Source: Ahaetulla prasina (lineage: Eukaryota > Chordata > Lepidosauria > Squamata > Colubridae). From it: a stretch of DNA of 64,000 bases. Positions 52,285 through 63,899 of this stretch are shown here, piece after piece. The position numbers were made by a program, and so were the translations under genes. Location of the stretch: assembly GCF_028640845.1 (NCBI RefSeq), contig NC_080539.1, positions 368,670,733-368,734,732 of the forward strand, in the 5' to 3' direction. Each line of letters opens with the position of its first letter. Positions within the stretch are counted from its first letter, which is position 1. Below the pieces are notes generated by a model. It was not told the origin of the DNA, ran no database searches, and worked only from the letters and a program-made list of their open reading frames with translations.

Positions 52285-52976
52285 TTCAGTCCTAGTGGAT
52301 AACCATTTAGATATGAGCCAGCAGTGTGCAGCAGCTGTTAAAAAAGCCAACACAGTTCTGGGCTGCATAAACAGAGGGATAGAATCAAGATCACGTGAAG
52401 TGTTAGTACCACTTTATAATGCCTTGGTAAGGCCACACTTGGAATATTGCATTCAGTTTTGGTCGCTACGATGTAAAAAAGATGTTGAGACTCTAGAAAG
52501 AGTGCAGAGAAGAGCAACAAAGATGATAAGGGGACTGGAGGATAAAACATATGAAGAACGGTTGCAGGAACTGGATATGTCTAGTTTAACAAAAAGAAGG
52601 ACTAGGGGAGACATGATAGCTGTGTTCCAATATCTGAGGGGTTGCCACAAAGAAGAGGGAGTCGGGCTGTTCTCCAAAGCACCTGAGGGTAGAACAAGAA
52701 GCAATGGGTGGAAAATGATCAAAGAAAGAAGCAGCTTAGAACTAAGGAGAAATTTCCTGACAGTTAGAACAATTAATAAGTGGAACGACTTGCCTGCAGA
52801 AGTTGTGAATGCTCCAACACTGGAAATTTTTAAGAAAATGTTGGATAACCATCTGACTGAGATGGTGTAGGGTTTCCTGCCTGGGCAGGGGGTTGGACTA
52901 GAAGGCCTCCAAGGTCTCTTCCAACTCTGATGTTATGTTATGTTATGTTATGTTATGTTATGTTATGTTATGTTAT
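52285..52976 (+). mobile_element. CR1 LINE with intact C-terminal frame
   Basis: Frame 52295-52870 gives 191 residues of ORF2 C terminus; tail (TTATG)n 52931-52976. It splits an older L1 (52190-52284 and 52977-53113, minus strand). Confidence 0.85.
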
Positions 52977-53113
52977 TTCTGCACATTCCAATATTTTCTT
53001 AATTACTTCTCCCTCTACAGGGATTTTCTCTGCTTTCCAATTTTGCGCAAATACAATTCTCGCTGCAGTTACAATACAGTATGTATAATCAAATAAGGAT
53101 TCTCTTTACTATA
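52977..53113 (-). pseudogene. L1 ORF2 C-terminal remnant
   Basis: The complement reads pieces resembling the L1 ORF2 end seen at 53208-53510 (a ..REL..  ..EKLLRKYWN.. region). Broken. Confidence 0.45.
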
Positions 53114-53170
53114 TTTCTTTAGCAATAGCACTTAAGACTTATATATCGCTACCTAACACTTTACAGCCCT

Positions 53171-54030
53171 GGAAGCAAAAAGATATTGGACTAAGATACA
53201 CACATGGTTGGAGAAAATGATTAAAAAACATATAGACTTTAAGCCAGAAGTCTTTCTGTTGGGAATTATTCCTGAGATATATACTAGAGATGTAAAATAT
53301 TTGATTGTGAATATTATTACAGCAGCCAGGATTGTGTTTGCTGAAAACTGGAAAAATGAGAAATTACCTTTGCAAGACGAAATAATTAGGAAGATGATGG
53401 AATGTGCAGAGATGAGTAAATTGACATTTGAAATTAGAGATCAAGAAGACAAGCAATATAACGAAATATGGAATTTATTTTACCATTGGTTAGAAGGAAA
53501 GATATGTTAGAAAAGACAATATAGAATAGAATAGAATAGAATTTTATTGGCCAAGTGTGATTGGACACACAAGGAATTTGTCTTGGTGCATATGCTCTCA
53601 GTGTACATAAAAGAAAAGATACCTTCATCAAGGTACAACATTTAAAACACAATTGATGGTCAATATATCAATATAAATCATAAGGATTGCCAGCAACAAG
53701 TTATAGTCATACAGTCATAAGTGGAAAGAGATTGATGATGGGAACTATGAGAAGATTAATAGTAGTGCAGATTCAGTAAATAGTCTGACAGTGTTGAGGG
53801 AATTATTTGTTTAGCAGAGTGATGGCCTTCGGGAAAAAACTGTCCTTGTGTCTAGTTGTTCTGGTGTGCAGTGCTCTGTAGCGTCGTTTTGAGGGTAGGA
53901 GTTGATATATAAGATATGTATTGCACAAGAAGATATGTAAACACCCCTTCAGCACATTGTAATTGTTTGATGAGAATGTGTTTTTTTGTTGTTGTTATGG
54001 AAAAATAAAACTTTTATAAAAAAAAAAAAA
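53171..54030 (+). mobile_element. L1 3' end inserted in SINE1
   Basis: Frame 53208-53510 (100 residues) is the L1 ORF2 C terminus (FLLGIIPEIYTRDVKYLI, NWKNEKLPLQDEIIRK). The 3' UTR ends AATAAAACTTTTATAAA plus poly(A). The target duplication CACTTTACAGC(C/T)CT is at ~53157-53170 and 54031-54044. An L3-type LINE tip is nested at 53520-53915. Confidence 0.85.
53520..53915 (-). mobile_element. L3/CR1-like LINE tip nested in L1
   Basis: (TAGAA)n, TTTTATTGGCCAAGTGTG, to GGGTAGGAGTTGA. Confidence 0.85.
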
Positions 54031-54237
54031 CACTTTACAGCTCTCTCTAAGCAGTTTACAGAATCAGCCTCTTGCCCCCAACAATCTGGGTCCTCATTTT
54101 ACCCACTTCGGAAGGATAGAAGACTGAGTCAACCTTGAGCCTGGTGAGATTTGATTTGCCAAATTTCAGGCAGACGGCAGTCAGCAGAAACAGCCTGCAG
54201 TACAGCTCTCTAACCACTGCACCACTTGCAGCTCGAA

Positions 54238-54568
54238 TACAGGTGGTCCTCGATTTACGACCACATTTGAGCCCGGCATCTCGGTTGCTAAGCGAGTCGT
54301 TAGTTAAGTGAATTCTGCTTCATTTTACGACCTTTCCTGTTACAGTTGTTAAGTGAATCACTGCAGTTTGTTAAGTTAGTGACCCGGTTGTTAAGGGAAT
54401 CTGGCTTCCCTATTGACTTTGCTTGCCAGAAGGGGATAGCGCGAATTTTGATCATGCGGACCCTGAGGATGCTGCAACGGTCGTAAGCGTGAAAAATGGT
54501 CATAAGACCCCTTTTTTAAAGTGCTGCTGTAATTTGTTTCAATGGTCACTAAACGAGGACTACTTGTA
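54238..54568. mobile_element. TA-D element
   Basis: TACAGGTGGTCCTCGATTTACG ... AAACGAGGACTACTTGTA. TA at both ends is consistent with a TA target duplication. 54569-55062 shows no gene or clear repeat. Confidence 0.8.
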
Positions 54569-55062
54569 CCAGGGGATTTAGCCAAGCAACGTATGCCTCA
54601 TTCCCCCCGCAGGAACAGACGGCAAACTCGCGCTGCTAATGCTGCTCGTTTCAGCTTCAAACGTGGCAATAACACAAATTCAGCCTTAGGGTGAATGAAT
54701 GAGTGCAGGTTAAACTAATTATTATCCGATTTTGGAAGGAAAATATATATATATATTACATTTGATCTGAGGCCATATGTGTTGGTTGTCAACCGTTGAA
54801 GAAAAATATCTGTATTTTGACTTCCAGGCAACACGGTCACATTTTTTGGGGAGGTGTTTAACAACACTTTCTAGGTTCCCCCCCCCCTTGTTTGGTTCCC
54901 TTTGTTACTTTCCTTCCTAATTACTATAATCATTAATTTTGTGGCTACATTCTGTTGCTCTTTCTGCCATCCAACACTTTTCTTCTTCTTCTGTCGATTA
55001 ACCTGATGTAAAAACATACGGCCGAAGGAATCACGTGCCCTGTAGATTTGCTGGCAGTGCCA

Positions 55063-55640
55063 AGAATTAATTTTATTTATTTATTTATTTTATTTTGTCA
55101 CAACAATATATGTAGGTATCATACAAAAAGATTATATAGTAAATAAACACATATATGGGTAAATATAAGGAGGTATAAGCATATATATAGGAAGAAGAAA
55201 AGAAAAACAATAGGACAGGAACAGTAGGCACGTTTGTGCGCTTATGCACGCCCCTTATGGTCCTCTTAGGAATGGGGTGAGGTCAATAGTGGAAAGTTTT
55301 TGGATAAAACTTTTAGGATTATGAGAAGAGACCACAGAGTCAGGTAAAGTATTCCAAGCACTGATGATTCTGTTACAGAAGTCATATTTTCTGCAATCTA
55401 GATTAAAGCGGTTGACATTAAGTTTAAATCTATTAGTTGCTCTAGTATTATTGCAATTAAAGCTGAAGTAGTCTTTAACAGGAAGGACATTACAATAGAT
55501 GATTCTGTGAGTTAAGCTTAGGTCTTGTCGAAGGCGACGGAGTTCCAAGTTTTCTAAGCCTAGGATTTCAAGTCTGGTGGGATAGGGTATTCTATTGTTT
55601 TCAGAGGAATGGAGAACTCTTCTTGTAAAATATTTCTGGA
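55063..55640 (-). mobile_element. LINE-B 3' end
   Basis: (TTTA)n tail then frame 55677-55255 covering TRLEILGLENLELRRLRQD to TPFLRGP, intact. Confidence 0.85.
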
Positions 55641-56060
55641 CATACATACACGTGCCTGCCCGCGCGCACACACGCACAAAAGAAACACAAAAAAAGCATT
55701 CAGCTAAATGCTACTACTCCACAGGCAAATGCTAATTGCAGATTTAGCTAGGTGTCAAGCATGCCTCCTTTCAAAACTCAAGAAAGAAAAACCCCAACTC
55801 CATTGTTTGTAGAGAAAGGTATCTTTTACTGAGAGTGAACTGATTGCAACACAGGTAAAGCAAGCTCTGGACAATAGGTGTGGTTTACACATACAAGTTC
55901 CCACATTAATCCCTCCTCCCCACAAAGGTCAGGCAGTCTTGTCCAATCCACTTTTTCCTCAGGGACCACGTGAGGATCATCTCCAGATGGTTTCATCTCT
56001 CTGGTTAGCTGTGAGTGTTATCAGCCCGCTTTCTAGACTTTGAATACATTCTATTAATCT
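55641..56060. other. Unassigned
   Basis: No coding or repeat signal I can name; AACTCCATTGTTTGTAGAG and CCTCCCCACAAAGGTC stretches may be old LTR sequence. Confidence 0.3.
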
Positions 56061-56515
56061 TGAAATCCTAGGCTTAGAAAACTTGGAACTCCGTCGCCTT
56101 CGACAAGACCTAAGTTTAACTCACAGAATCATCTATTGTAATGTCCTTCCTGTCAAAGACTATTTCAGCTTTAATTGCAATAATACTAGAGCAACTAATA
56201 GATTTAAACTTAATGTCAACCGCTTTAATCTAGATTGCAGAAAATATGACTTCTGTAACAGAATCATCAGTGCTTGGAATACTTTACCTGACTCTGTGGT
56301 CTCTTCCCATAATCCTAAAAGCTTTATCCAAAAAGTTTCTACTATTGACCTCACCCCATTCCTAAGAGGACCATAAGGGGCGTGCATAAGCTCACAAACA
56401 TGCCTACCGTTCCTGTCCTATTGTTTTTCTTTTCTTCTTCCTATATATATGCTTATACCTCCTTATATTTACTCATATATTTACTCATATAAAATAAATA
56501 AATAAAAATAAAATA
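56061..56515 (+). mobile_element. LINE-B 3' end
   Basis: ORF2 C terminus frame 56083-56376 intact, then UTR and (AAATA)n. 56516-56771 unassigned. Confidence 0.85.
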
Positions 56516-56771
56516 AATAATCTCTAGCAAATTAAGTTTCGTTTCTGCCTAGACTCTCCCTCCCTCTGTCCATTTCATGACAGCCGAAGCAGCTAGCCCT
56601 TAATCAAGGCTACATTACCCCTTCCCAATGCCTAGCACTAAAAGACAGCAATAAAACAATTAACTAACAGTAAAAAAAAACCAATAAAGGTAGCATGCGG
56701 AGGCTGACACTAAGTATTGTAGCCGGACAATGTCAGAATGAGAAACCTATCACTGGTGGGAGACTATCTAC

Positions 56772-56945
56772 AGGTAGTCTATGACTTATGACCAGTCCCT
56801 TAGTGACTATTTGAAGTTACGATGGAGTTACCTATTTGGGGGGCTACTTATGGCCTGAACTCAATGTTTTGATAGCCAGGCCCAACCAACCACAGCCAGG
56901 TTCACATGACTGCTCATGAGGTGCTCAGCAACCATTCTGCATTCA
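56772..56945. mobile_element. TA-D-related element fragment
   Basis: CAGGTAGTCTATGACTTATG, GAAGTTACGATGG, TTCACATGACTGC; the rest (GATTTACGGCCACTTGAAG) continues after the inserted hAT-J at 57662. Confidence 0.6.
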
Positions 56946-56948
56946 CGG

Positions 56949-57661
56949 CAGGGGTGAAATGCTCCCGGTTCGGACCAATCCGGTAGCGATGGCGGCAGGT
57001 GGTTCGGAGAACCGGTAGCAAAAATCCCTGCCTTCCCCCGCCCCAGCTGAGTCGCACGATCATCAGAGTTTTTTTATTTTTACTTCTAAAAGCATTTTTT
57101 CTTTGGCCGAAAAAATGCTTTTAAAAGTAAAAAACCCCCCACTTTTAAAAGCATTTATTCTACAACCTCTTCGGTCAAAGAGGTTGTAAAAAAATGCTTT
57201 TAAAAGCCTGTGATGATCAGGCAACTCAGCTGGGATCGCCAGAGGAAAAAAAGCTTTTAAAGGCTTCTGACGATCCCAGCTGAGTTGCCTGATCGCCAGA
57301 ACCTTTTAAAAGCATTTTTTTTCTCAGCCGAAGAGCTTGTAGAAAATATGCTTTTAAAAGGTTCTGGCGATCAGGCAACTCATCTGGGATCGTCAGAACT
57401 CTTTAAAAGCATTTTTTTCTACAACCTCTTTGGCTGAAGAGGTTGTAAAAAAAAAAGCTTTTAAAAGGCTCCTCTGACGATCCCAGCTGAGTTGCCTGAT
57501 CGCCAGAACCTTTTAAAAGCATTTTTTTACAACCTCTTTGGCCGAGAAAAAATGCTTTTAAAAGTGAAAAAAAAAAGTTGGCCACACCCACCCAGTCACA
57601 TTACCTCCCTCCAAGCCACGCCCACAGAACTGGAAGTAACACATTTTACATTTCCCCCCTG
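56949..57661. mobile_element. hAT-J element with hairpin modules
   Basis: CAGGGGTGAAATGC...ACATTTCCCCCCTG; flanks ATTCACGG and ATTTACGG agree at 7 of 8. More CTTTTAAAAGCATTTTTT modules than the copy at 29863. Confidence 0.85.
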
Positions 57662-57760
57662 ATTTACGGCCACTTGAAGTCTCCTGTGGTCACGATAGAT
57701 TTGCCAAATTGCTGGCGTTTCCTTTTGGTTTTCGGCAAAAAAACCATAGTGAGCTCAGAG

Positions 57761-58265
57761 CAGGGGTGAAATGCTACTGGCTCTCTCTGGTTCAGGGAAA
57801 CTGGTAGTGATAAAAACTACTGGTTCCGGTGAACCGGTAGTAAAAAATGCTTTAAAAAAGTAAAAAAAAAAAAAAAGGTTCCGACGATCACGTGACACAG
57901 CTGATTGTCAATCAGCTATGCTGCGCGATCGTCAAAATTTTTTTTTTACTTTTTGAAAGCATTTTTTTATTATTGGTTCTGGCAAATAGATAGTAAAAAA
58001 AAACCCGAGTAGGTTATAAAAAAATGTTTTTAAAAGTAAAGAAAAAGGCTTTGACAATCAGGCAGCTCAGCTGTGATCGTCAGAGTCTTTTTTTTAACCT
58101 TTTAAAAGCATTTTTTAAAAGAAGCGGCAAGCGGGTGACCAGGCAATTGGGTGGGCATGGGTGGGAGCCCCAGGGATTTTTGCTACCGGTTCTCCGAACC
58201 ACCCACTGCCATCGCTACCGGATTGGCCGACCCGGTCCACCTCTGATCTGGAGCATTTCACCCCT
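57761..58265. mobile_element. hAT-J element, second of a pair
   Basis: CAGGGGTGAAATGC...GAGCATTTCACCCCTG. Flanking 8-mers do not match. It touches LINE-B sequence at 58266. Confidence 0.7.
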
Positions 58266-59345
58266 GATCTGGAACCCACACTGCATATCGGACATTAATA
58301 CAATCGAACGAGTCCAGAGGTATTTCACAAAAAGAGTCCTCCACTCCTCCGCTCGCAACAAAATACCTTATGCCACCAGACTTGAAATTTTGGGCTTAGA
58401 CAACTTAGAACTGCACCGCTTTCAATCCAACCTAAGCGTAGCACACAAAATTATCCACTACAACATCCTACCTGTCAATGACTACTTCAGCTTCAACCAC
58501 AACAATACAAGAGCACACAATAGATGCAAACTCATGGTCAACCGATCCAAACTATACTGCAGAAAATACGACTTCAGTAACAGAGTAGTCAACGCCTGGA
58601 ATGTACTATCTGTGTTGTGTCTTGCCCGCCCTCAGAGCAGCCGGGGCCTTCTTACCTGCTCCCGAACACTGAGGAATGTATGCCTCCCGGCCCAAGTCCT
58701 GGCTCCATGCCCACACAAACTGCAGAAGAAGGAGCATCTCCCTGCCCCAGCCCTGACTCCATGCCCAGGCAAACGGAGCAGCTAGACCCCTCCCCCTCCT
58801 CCACAGCAGGTGAGCCTGAGGAGGGTTTACTCCCAACAACAGCTGATTGGAGTGACCCTCGCATCAGAAGATTGGAGAGGCGGAGGCAACAGAAGGAAGG
58901 AGGCAGGCCTTAATGAGTGCTGAGTCATGGAGCCACACCCCATGGCCTATATAAAGGATCTGCTTTCTGGCAGTCTCTGAGTCAGGCAAAAGTCGAACTT
59001 ATCTTGCTGAAGTCACTTACTGGTCTCCTGCCTGCTCTGAGGACTTTGCTAGGACTTTGGGCAGAGCTGCAGAGGCAAGCCTGATTCGGATTTCCCTGAC
59101 CCGGCCGTCGGCGGAGGAGTGGGACACGACAATCTGACTCTGTGATTTCTTTCCCAAACCCCCAAAACTTTTAACCTTAGACTGTCTACTGTAGACCCCA
59201 CCCCATACCTAAGAGGTCGTTAAGGGGCGTTCTTAAGCACATCAGTGTGCCTACCGTCCCTATCCTAATGTTTCCTTTTATTCGTATCCGTTTCATGTAT
59301 TCATAATTATGTTCACACTTGTATCTGTTATCAAATACATGCTTG
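58266..59345 (+). mobile_element. LINE-B (older subfamily) split by LTR-1
   Basis: 58266-58612 encodes TRLEILGLDNLELHRFQSN to VVNAWNVLS; 59132-59345 continues the C terminus to TPYLRGR and the UTR, ending (TACA)n. Several residues differ from the younger LINE-B copies. Confidence 0.85.
58613..59131 (+). repeat. Solo LTR-1 nested in LINE-B
   Basis: 519 bp TGTTGTGTCTTG...GGGACACGACA with perfect duplication ATCTG (58608-58612, 59132-59136). CCTATATAAAGG box at ~58947. Confidence 0.92.
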
Positions 59346-59419
59346 ATGAAATACATACATACACACATACATACATACATAAATACGTACGTACATAAAT
59401 TTCTTTAAGTTTTTTTGTT

Positions 59420-59685
59420 TGTTTGTTTGTTTACATTTATATCCCGCCCTTCTCCGAAGACTCAGGGCAGCTTACAGTGTATAAGGCAATAGTCTCATTC
59501 TATTTGTATATTTTTACAAAGTCAACTTATTGCCCCCCCAACAATCTGGGTCCTCATTTTACCTACCTTATAAAGGATGGAAGGCTGAGTCAACCTTGGG
59601 CCGGGCTTGAACCTGCAGTAATTGCAGGCTGCTGTGTTCTAATAACAGGCTTCTTACAGCCTGAGCTATCACGGCCCCTGGCTGG
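59420..59685 (-). mobile_element. SINE2
   Basis: Reverse SINE2, from TTTACATTTATATCCCGCCC to CTTACAGCCTGAGCTATC. Confidence 0.85.
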
Positions 59686-59724
59686 CAACCTCTGTGCAGA
59701 CACAACACGACTGTAAAACAAATA

Positions 59725-60012
59725 ACTCTGCGTTTCTCAATTTGAAGATCGGTGAATGTCAACTCCCAGAATCCCCCCATGTTGGCTGACGTTCGCCCAT
59801 CTTCAAGAGGCCAAGGTTGAGAAACGCTGGCTAAAATTCTCAAAGGTGTTTTATCAGAAGACAACTGGATTTCTCACCCCCCCTTTCAGGCAAAAACTCA
59901 TTTTCTTCCTCAAGGGAAAAAAAACAGTCCAGTTGACTTGAAAAAAAACACACCAAACACCTTTGAGATAACGATGACCTGGATGACTGAGAATCTCTAC
60001 AGACCCTGGCTA
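59725..60012. mobile_element. Two diverged inverted-repeat elements
   Basis: 59725-59833 has GCGTTTCTCAATTTGAAG and CAAGGTTGAGAAACGCTGG ends (hAT-B-like). 59836-60012 pairs AGACAACTGGATTTC with AACAGTCCAGTTGAC. 60013-60700 has no recognised feature. Confidence 0.5.
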
Positions 60013-60719
60013 AAATTGTCCCCCTCTTGAAATCTCAAATGTAGTGCCCAAAGCTCACCAGCAGGGGGCACACCAATTCACAGATATTTGCTATGAAAGT
60101 TGCCCAGGCTAAATATTTGAATTTTCCTTTTTTGCTGGGGGTTTCCTTAGAAGCGTTATTTCCAAATATTTCTTACTTCAAATTCCCGGATTCTCTGTTT
60201 TGATTTCAAAAGGACTCCCGTCCCCATTTCAAGCGAAGAGATTGAATTAGCCTAACACAAACACTGTCGAATTAAGAGACATGTCCCAAAATTCCCACTA
60301 TTGTCTAGACTTCCAGCAGATATATTTTTCAATAGTGAGGGGGAAAATCCCCTAATTTGGCAGGCTGCCCTGATTTGCTGGCAGAAAGGTTTTACACCCA
60401 GACCTTTAGCCTCCCTTAGCCATCCGAAGCCAGAATTGCAATATGTTGATTCCTGTCGGAATGCTTAAAAATGGATTTTATTCATTATTCACACTATTTC
60501 AACCGGGCGGCAAATTAGAAGAGGGGAAAAAAAAAAAGAGAGATTATGCTAATAAGGAAGATCTATTTCATCTATGTTTTAATAATAGGACGATTAGGAT
60601 AGCTGGTTTCCTCAAGTGGCAACATGTTCCAAGAATGTTAACACTAAATTGGCTCCATCTGGAAGGATATGGCAGGTTACAAATATGATTTTCATATTAC
60701 AGGACAGTCCTGGACTTAG

Positions 60720-61058
60720 GGGACGTGGTGGCTTAGTGGGTAAGAGACGCTGAGCTTGTCGATCGAAAGGTCGGCAGTTCAGCGGTTCGAATCCCTAGTG
60801 CTGCGTAACAAGGTGAGCTCCCGTTCCTTGTCCCAGCTTCTGCCAACCTAGCAGTTCGAAAGCACGTCAAAAATGCAAGTAGAAAAACAGGGAAGGTAAC
60901 AGCGTTCCGTCCGCCTTTGGCGTTGAGTCATGCCGGCCACATGACCACGGAGATGTCTTTGGACAGCGCTGGCTCTTCGGCTTTAAAACGGAGATGAGCG
61001 CCGCCCCCTAGAGTCGGGAACAACTAGCACATACCTGCAAGGGGAAACTTAACTTTTA
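60720..61058 (+). mobile_element. tRNA SINE with Bov-B-like tail (Sauria-type)
   Basis: A box GGTGGCTTAGTGGGTAAG, B box GCGGTTCGAATCCC, then GCCGGCCACATGACCACGG and CCCTAGAGTCGGGAACAAC, ending GGGGAAACTTAACTTTTAC. The tail matches Bov-B-mobilised squamate SINEs. Flanks CTGGACTTA and CCGGACTTA are a near-perfect duplication. Confidence 0.85.
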
Positions 61059-61349
61059 CCCGGACTTACAACCACAATTGGGACCAGAATTTCCACTACT
61101 AAGCAAGGTTGTTAAGGGAGTCATGCCCAATTCTGCAACCTTTCCGCCATAGTGGTTAAACGAATCACTGCAGTTACTAGGTGCATCGTGCAATCGTTAA
61201 ACGAATCCCCCGTTGACTTTGCTTCTCAGAAAGCCGCAAATGGTGATCGAATGGCTCTGGTATGCTTGCAACCATTATAAATACACGCCGGTTGCCAAGC
61301 ACCTGAATTCTGATCATGGGATTATAAATGCTGTGTAGATGTGTAGATT

Positions 61350-61590
61350 GGGGTCCCCAACCCCCGGGCTGTGGAAATGGCAGGCGAACACACACACACA
61401 CAGACACACACAGACACACACACACACACACACACACAGAGCTCCATTTGTGTGAGTGACAGGCACGTGTACCCGTCGTTGCGCAAATGAAACTGTGCGC
61501 CTGCACACCCGTCCGCCGCTGACACAGAACCATCCCTTCTCCCCTCCCCCTCCACCGCCAGTCCGCAAAGCCAGAAAGGTTGAAAACTGG
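61350..61590. mobile_element. hAT-E fragment with (AC)n
   Basis: TTGGGGTCCCCAACCCCCGG, then (CA)n at 61388-61438, GAGCTCCATTTGTGTGAG and a C-rich part. Confidence 0.55.
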
Positions 61591-61607
61591 TGTAGATGCT
61601 GTTATAG

Positions 61608-62510
61608 CCTTTTTTTTTAAATAAAAGTTTTTATTGATTTTATTACAACGACACAACACACATAACATAGACACGTAATATGTGTTTTCTTTTTACATGA
61701 CGGTTTCGTTCTATCTACTTTCTCCTCTCTATATATTCCCTTTTCCCCATCTTTTTTATTATCTTTGACTTTATTGTCCCTTTCTATCCAGTTTTATTTA
61801 TTTACGACATTTTACACGTTTGTTATCTTCTCTTTTTTTTTTTATTTACATTTATATCCCGCCCTTCTCCGAAGACTCAGGGCGGCTTACAGTGTATAAG
61901 GCAATAGTCTCATTCTATTTGTATATTTTTACAAAGTCAACTTATTGCCCCCCCAACAATCTGGGTCCTCCATCCTTTATTTCTATTTAGTTTTCCTATT
62001 CTCCAACCTCTCATACCATTTGGTCCAGGGGTCTCCAACCTTGGCAACTTTAAGACTTGTGGACTTCAACTCCCAGAGTTCCTCAGCCAGCAAAGTTGAA
62101 GTCCACAAGTCTTAAAGTTGAAGTCTTCAATTCTGGGAGCTGAAGTCCACAAGCAAAGCTGGCTGAAGAATTCTGGGAGTTAAACTCCACAAGTCTTAAA
62201 GTTGCCAAGGTTGGAGACCTCTGATTTGGTCCATACTCGATAGTATTCTGTCGCTTCCTTTTCCTTTATTTCTTTCGTTAATTGATCCATCTCCGCACAG
62301 CCCAGAATTTTCTTTTATTTCTTCCTCTCTTGGTACTTTTTCATTTTTCCAGAACTGTGCATATGCAATCCTTGCCACCATAATTATGTGCAATATCAAA
62401 TACTGAATATCTTTATTGTAAGTTTTGGTTAGTATCCCAAGTAGGAATATCTCTGGTTTCAAGTCCACCTTAGGTCCGCTTATCTCTGGGATAGTCTTAA
62501 GGTTGACGGA
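61608..62510 (-). mobile_element. L1 3' end with SINE2 and hAT-B inside
   Basis: Frame 62543-62196 includes LKPEIFLLGILTKTYNKDIQ and FWKNEKVPREEEIK, the L1 ORF2 C terminus. The A/T tail (TTTAAATAAAAGTTTTTATT) is at 61608. SINE2 at 61836-61970 (minus). Confidence 0.75.
62026..62223. mobile_element. hAT-B element with expanded arms
   Basis: CAGGGGTCTCCAACC...GGTTGGAGACCTCTG with perfect duplication ATTTGGTC (62018-62025, 62224-62231). The GACTTCAACTCCCAG / CTGGGAGTTGAAGTC arm occurs about four times. Confidence 0.88.
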
Positions 62511-62782
62511 CGACTGGTCACCGGTGACATTTTTCAGTGTCACTGTAACTTTGCATGGTCGCTAAACGAATGGTTGTAGATTGAGGATTAGCTGTATTCA
62601 AGTTGATTTACTAATCAATATGCTAAGCCGGGTCCTTGAATCATTGTTCCAGGGGGAAAACCAGCCCTCTTATGGAAGTCCAACTCAGCTGCTTTTGCGT
62701 CTCTGTTTAACTTTGTCCTCACTGGCCCTGCTGCAAATGTCATTCTCACTTGTGTCTCTGGTCCCTTAAGATGAAAAGAGAG

Positions 62783-62930
62783 CTAGTTTGGTGCAATGAT
62801 TAAGGTGCTTAGCTGAGAAACCAGGAGATTGTTTCAAACCCCACGATAGGAATAAAACCAAATGAGTGACTAGGGGCCAATCATCAGGAGATACTGAGTT
62901 CTAGTCCAGTCGTAGGCATGAAAGCAATGT
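62783..62930 (+). mobile_element. tRNA-derived SINE, source of the intron minisatellite unit
   Basis: AGTTTGGTGCAATGATTAAGG (A-box region), GAGTTCTAGTCC (B box), and CCAATCATCAGGAGATACTG. The segment from CCAATCA to GCATGAAAG is the complement of the 67-68 bp unit at 37801-39475. Confidence 0.7.
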
Positions 62931-63610
62931 CGACTGGCGGCCCGCAGGGGAAGAGCCTTCTCTGTGGGGGTTCCCACCCTGTGGAACGAGTTTCCCCCTG
63001 GACTTGGACAAATACCTGATCTTCGGAACTTTCGCCGCGAACTTAAGACTCATTTGTTTCGTCTTGCTGGACTGGCTTGAATTTTAATTTCAATTTTTAG
63101 CTGATTTTATGGGGTTTTAATTTTATACTAACTTTTAGTGTTACTTGTATTTTAATATTAGGCCAAATTTAATAAGTTTTTTAATGTTTGTTTTTAAACA
63201 AACAACTAGACACAAGAACAGTTTTTTCCCGAAGGCCATCACTCTGCTAAACAAATAATTCCATCAACACTGTCAAACTATTTACTGAATCTGCACTACT
63301 ATTAATCTTCCCATAGTTCCCATCACCAATCTCTTTCCATTTATGACTGTATGACTATAACTTGTTGCTGGCAATCCTTATGATTTATATTGATATATTG
63401 ACCATCAATTGTGTTGTAAATGTTGTACCTTGATGAACGTATCTTTTCTTTTATGTACACTGAGAGCATATGCACCAAGACAAATTCCTTGTGTGTCCAA
63501 TCACACTTGGCCAATAAAAATTCTATTCTATTCTAATATTGTATGTATTGCTGTATTTTTATTCTGGCTGTAAACTGTCCTTCGGGAGAAGGGCGGTATA
63601 CAAATTAAAA

Positions 63611-63612
<2 letters not shown>
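62931..63612 (+). mobile_element. L2 3' end split by an L3-type LINE tip
   Basis: 62931-63195 encodes GRAFSVGVPTLWNEFPPG-like residues and the UTR; 63536-63612 gives CTTCGGGAGAAGGGCGGTAT and the start of (ATT)n. The inserted tip is 63196-63535. Confidence 0.8.
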
Positions 63613-63680
<68 letters not shown>

Positions 63681-63702
63681 GTTGTTGTTGTTGTTGTTGT
63701 TG

Positions 63703-63787
<85 letters not shown>
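63613..63787. repeat. (ATT)n with (GTT)n interior
   Basis: Continuous with the L2 tail: ~22 ATT, ~8 GTT, then ~25 ATT units. Confidence 0.95.
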
Positions 63788-63788
<1 letters not shown>

Positions 63789-63796
63789 AGCTGGCT

Positions 63797-63899
63797 AGAT
63801 AACTTTGTGCCAATCACTAGGAGACAGTGAGTTCTAGTCCCGCCTTAGGCACCAAAACTGGTTGGGTGACTTTGTGCCAATCACCAGGAGGCAGTGACT
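63797..63899 (+). repeat. 1.5 copies of the minisatellite-type unit
   Basis: GTGCCAATCACTAGGAGACAG and, ~67 bp on, GTGCCAATCACCAGGAGGCAG. Same unit as 37801-39475, opposite strand. Confidence 0.75.

Larger units (their letters stand above)
53115..54235 (-). mobile_element. SINE1 split by an L1
   Basis: 53115-53170 and 54031-54235 form one reverse SINE1 (AGCAATAGCACTTAAGAC ... ACTGCACCACTTGCAGC). Confidence 0.8.
60701..62600. mobile_element. TA-D element carrying five other elements
   Basis: Outer pieces 60701-60718, 61059-61315 and ~62508-62600 (GTAGATTGAGGATTAGCTGTA) belong to one TA-D. Inside: a Bov-B-tailed SINE, hAT-E, L1, SINE2 and hAT-B. Confidence 0.65.

Noticed and set aside
60720..60800. 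tRNA gene
   Set aside because: A and B boxes belong to a SINE head; cloverleaf pairing is poor and a Bov-B-like tail follows.
63539..63802. Poly-Tyr/Leu open frame
   Set aside because: Read-through of (ATT)n/(GTT)n.
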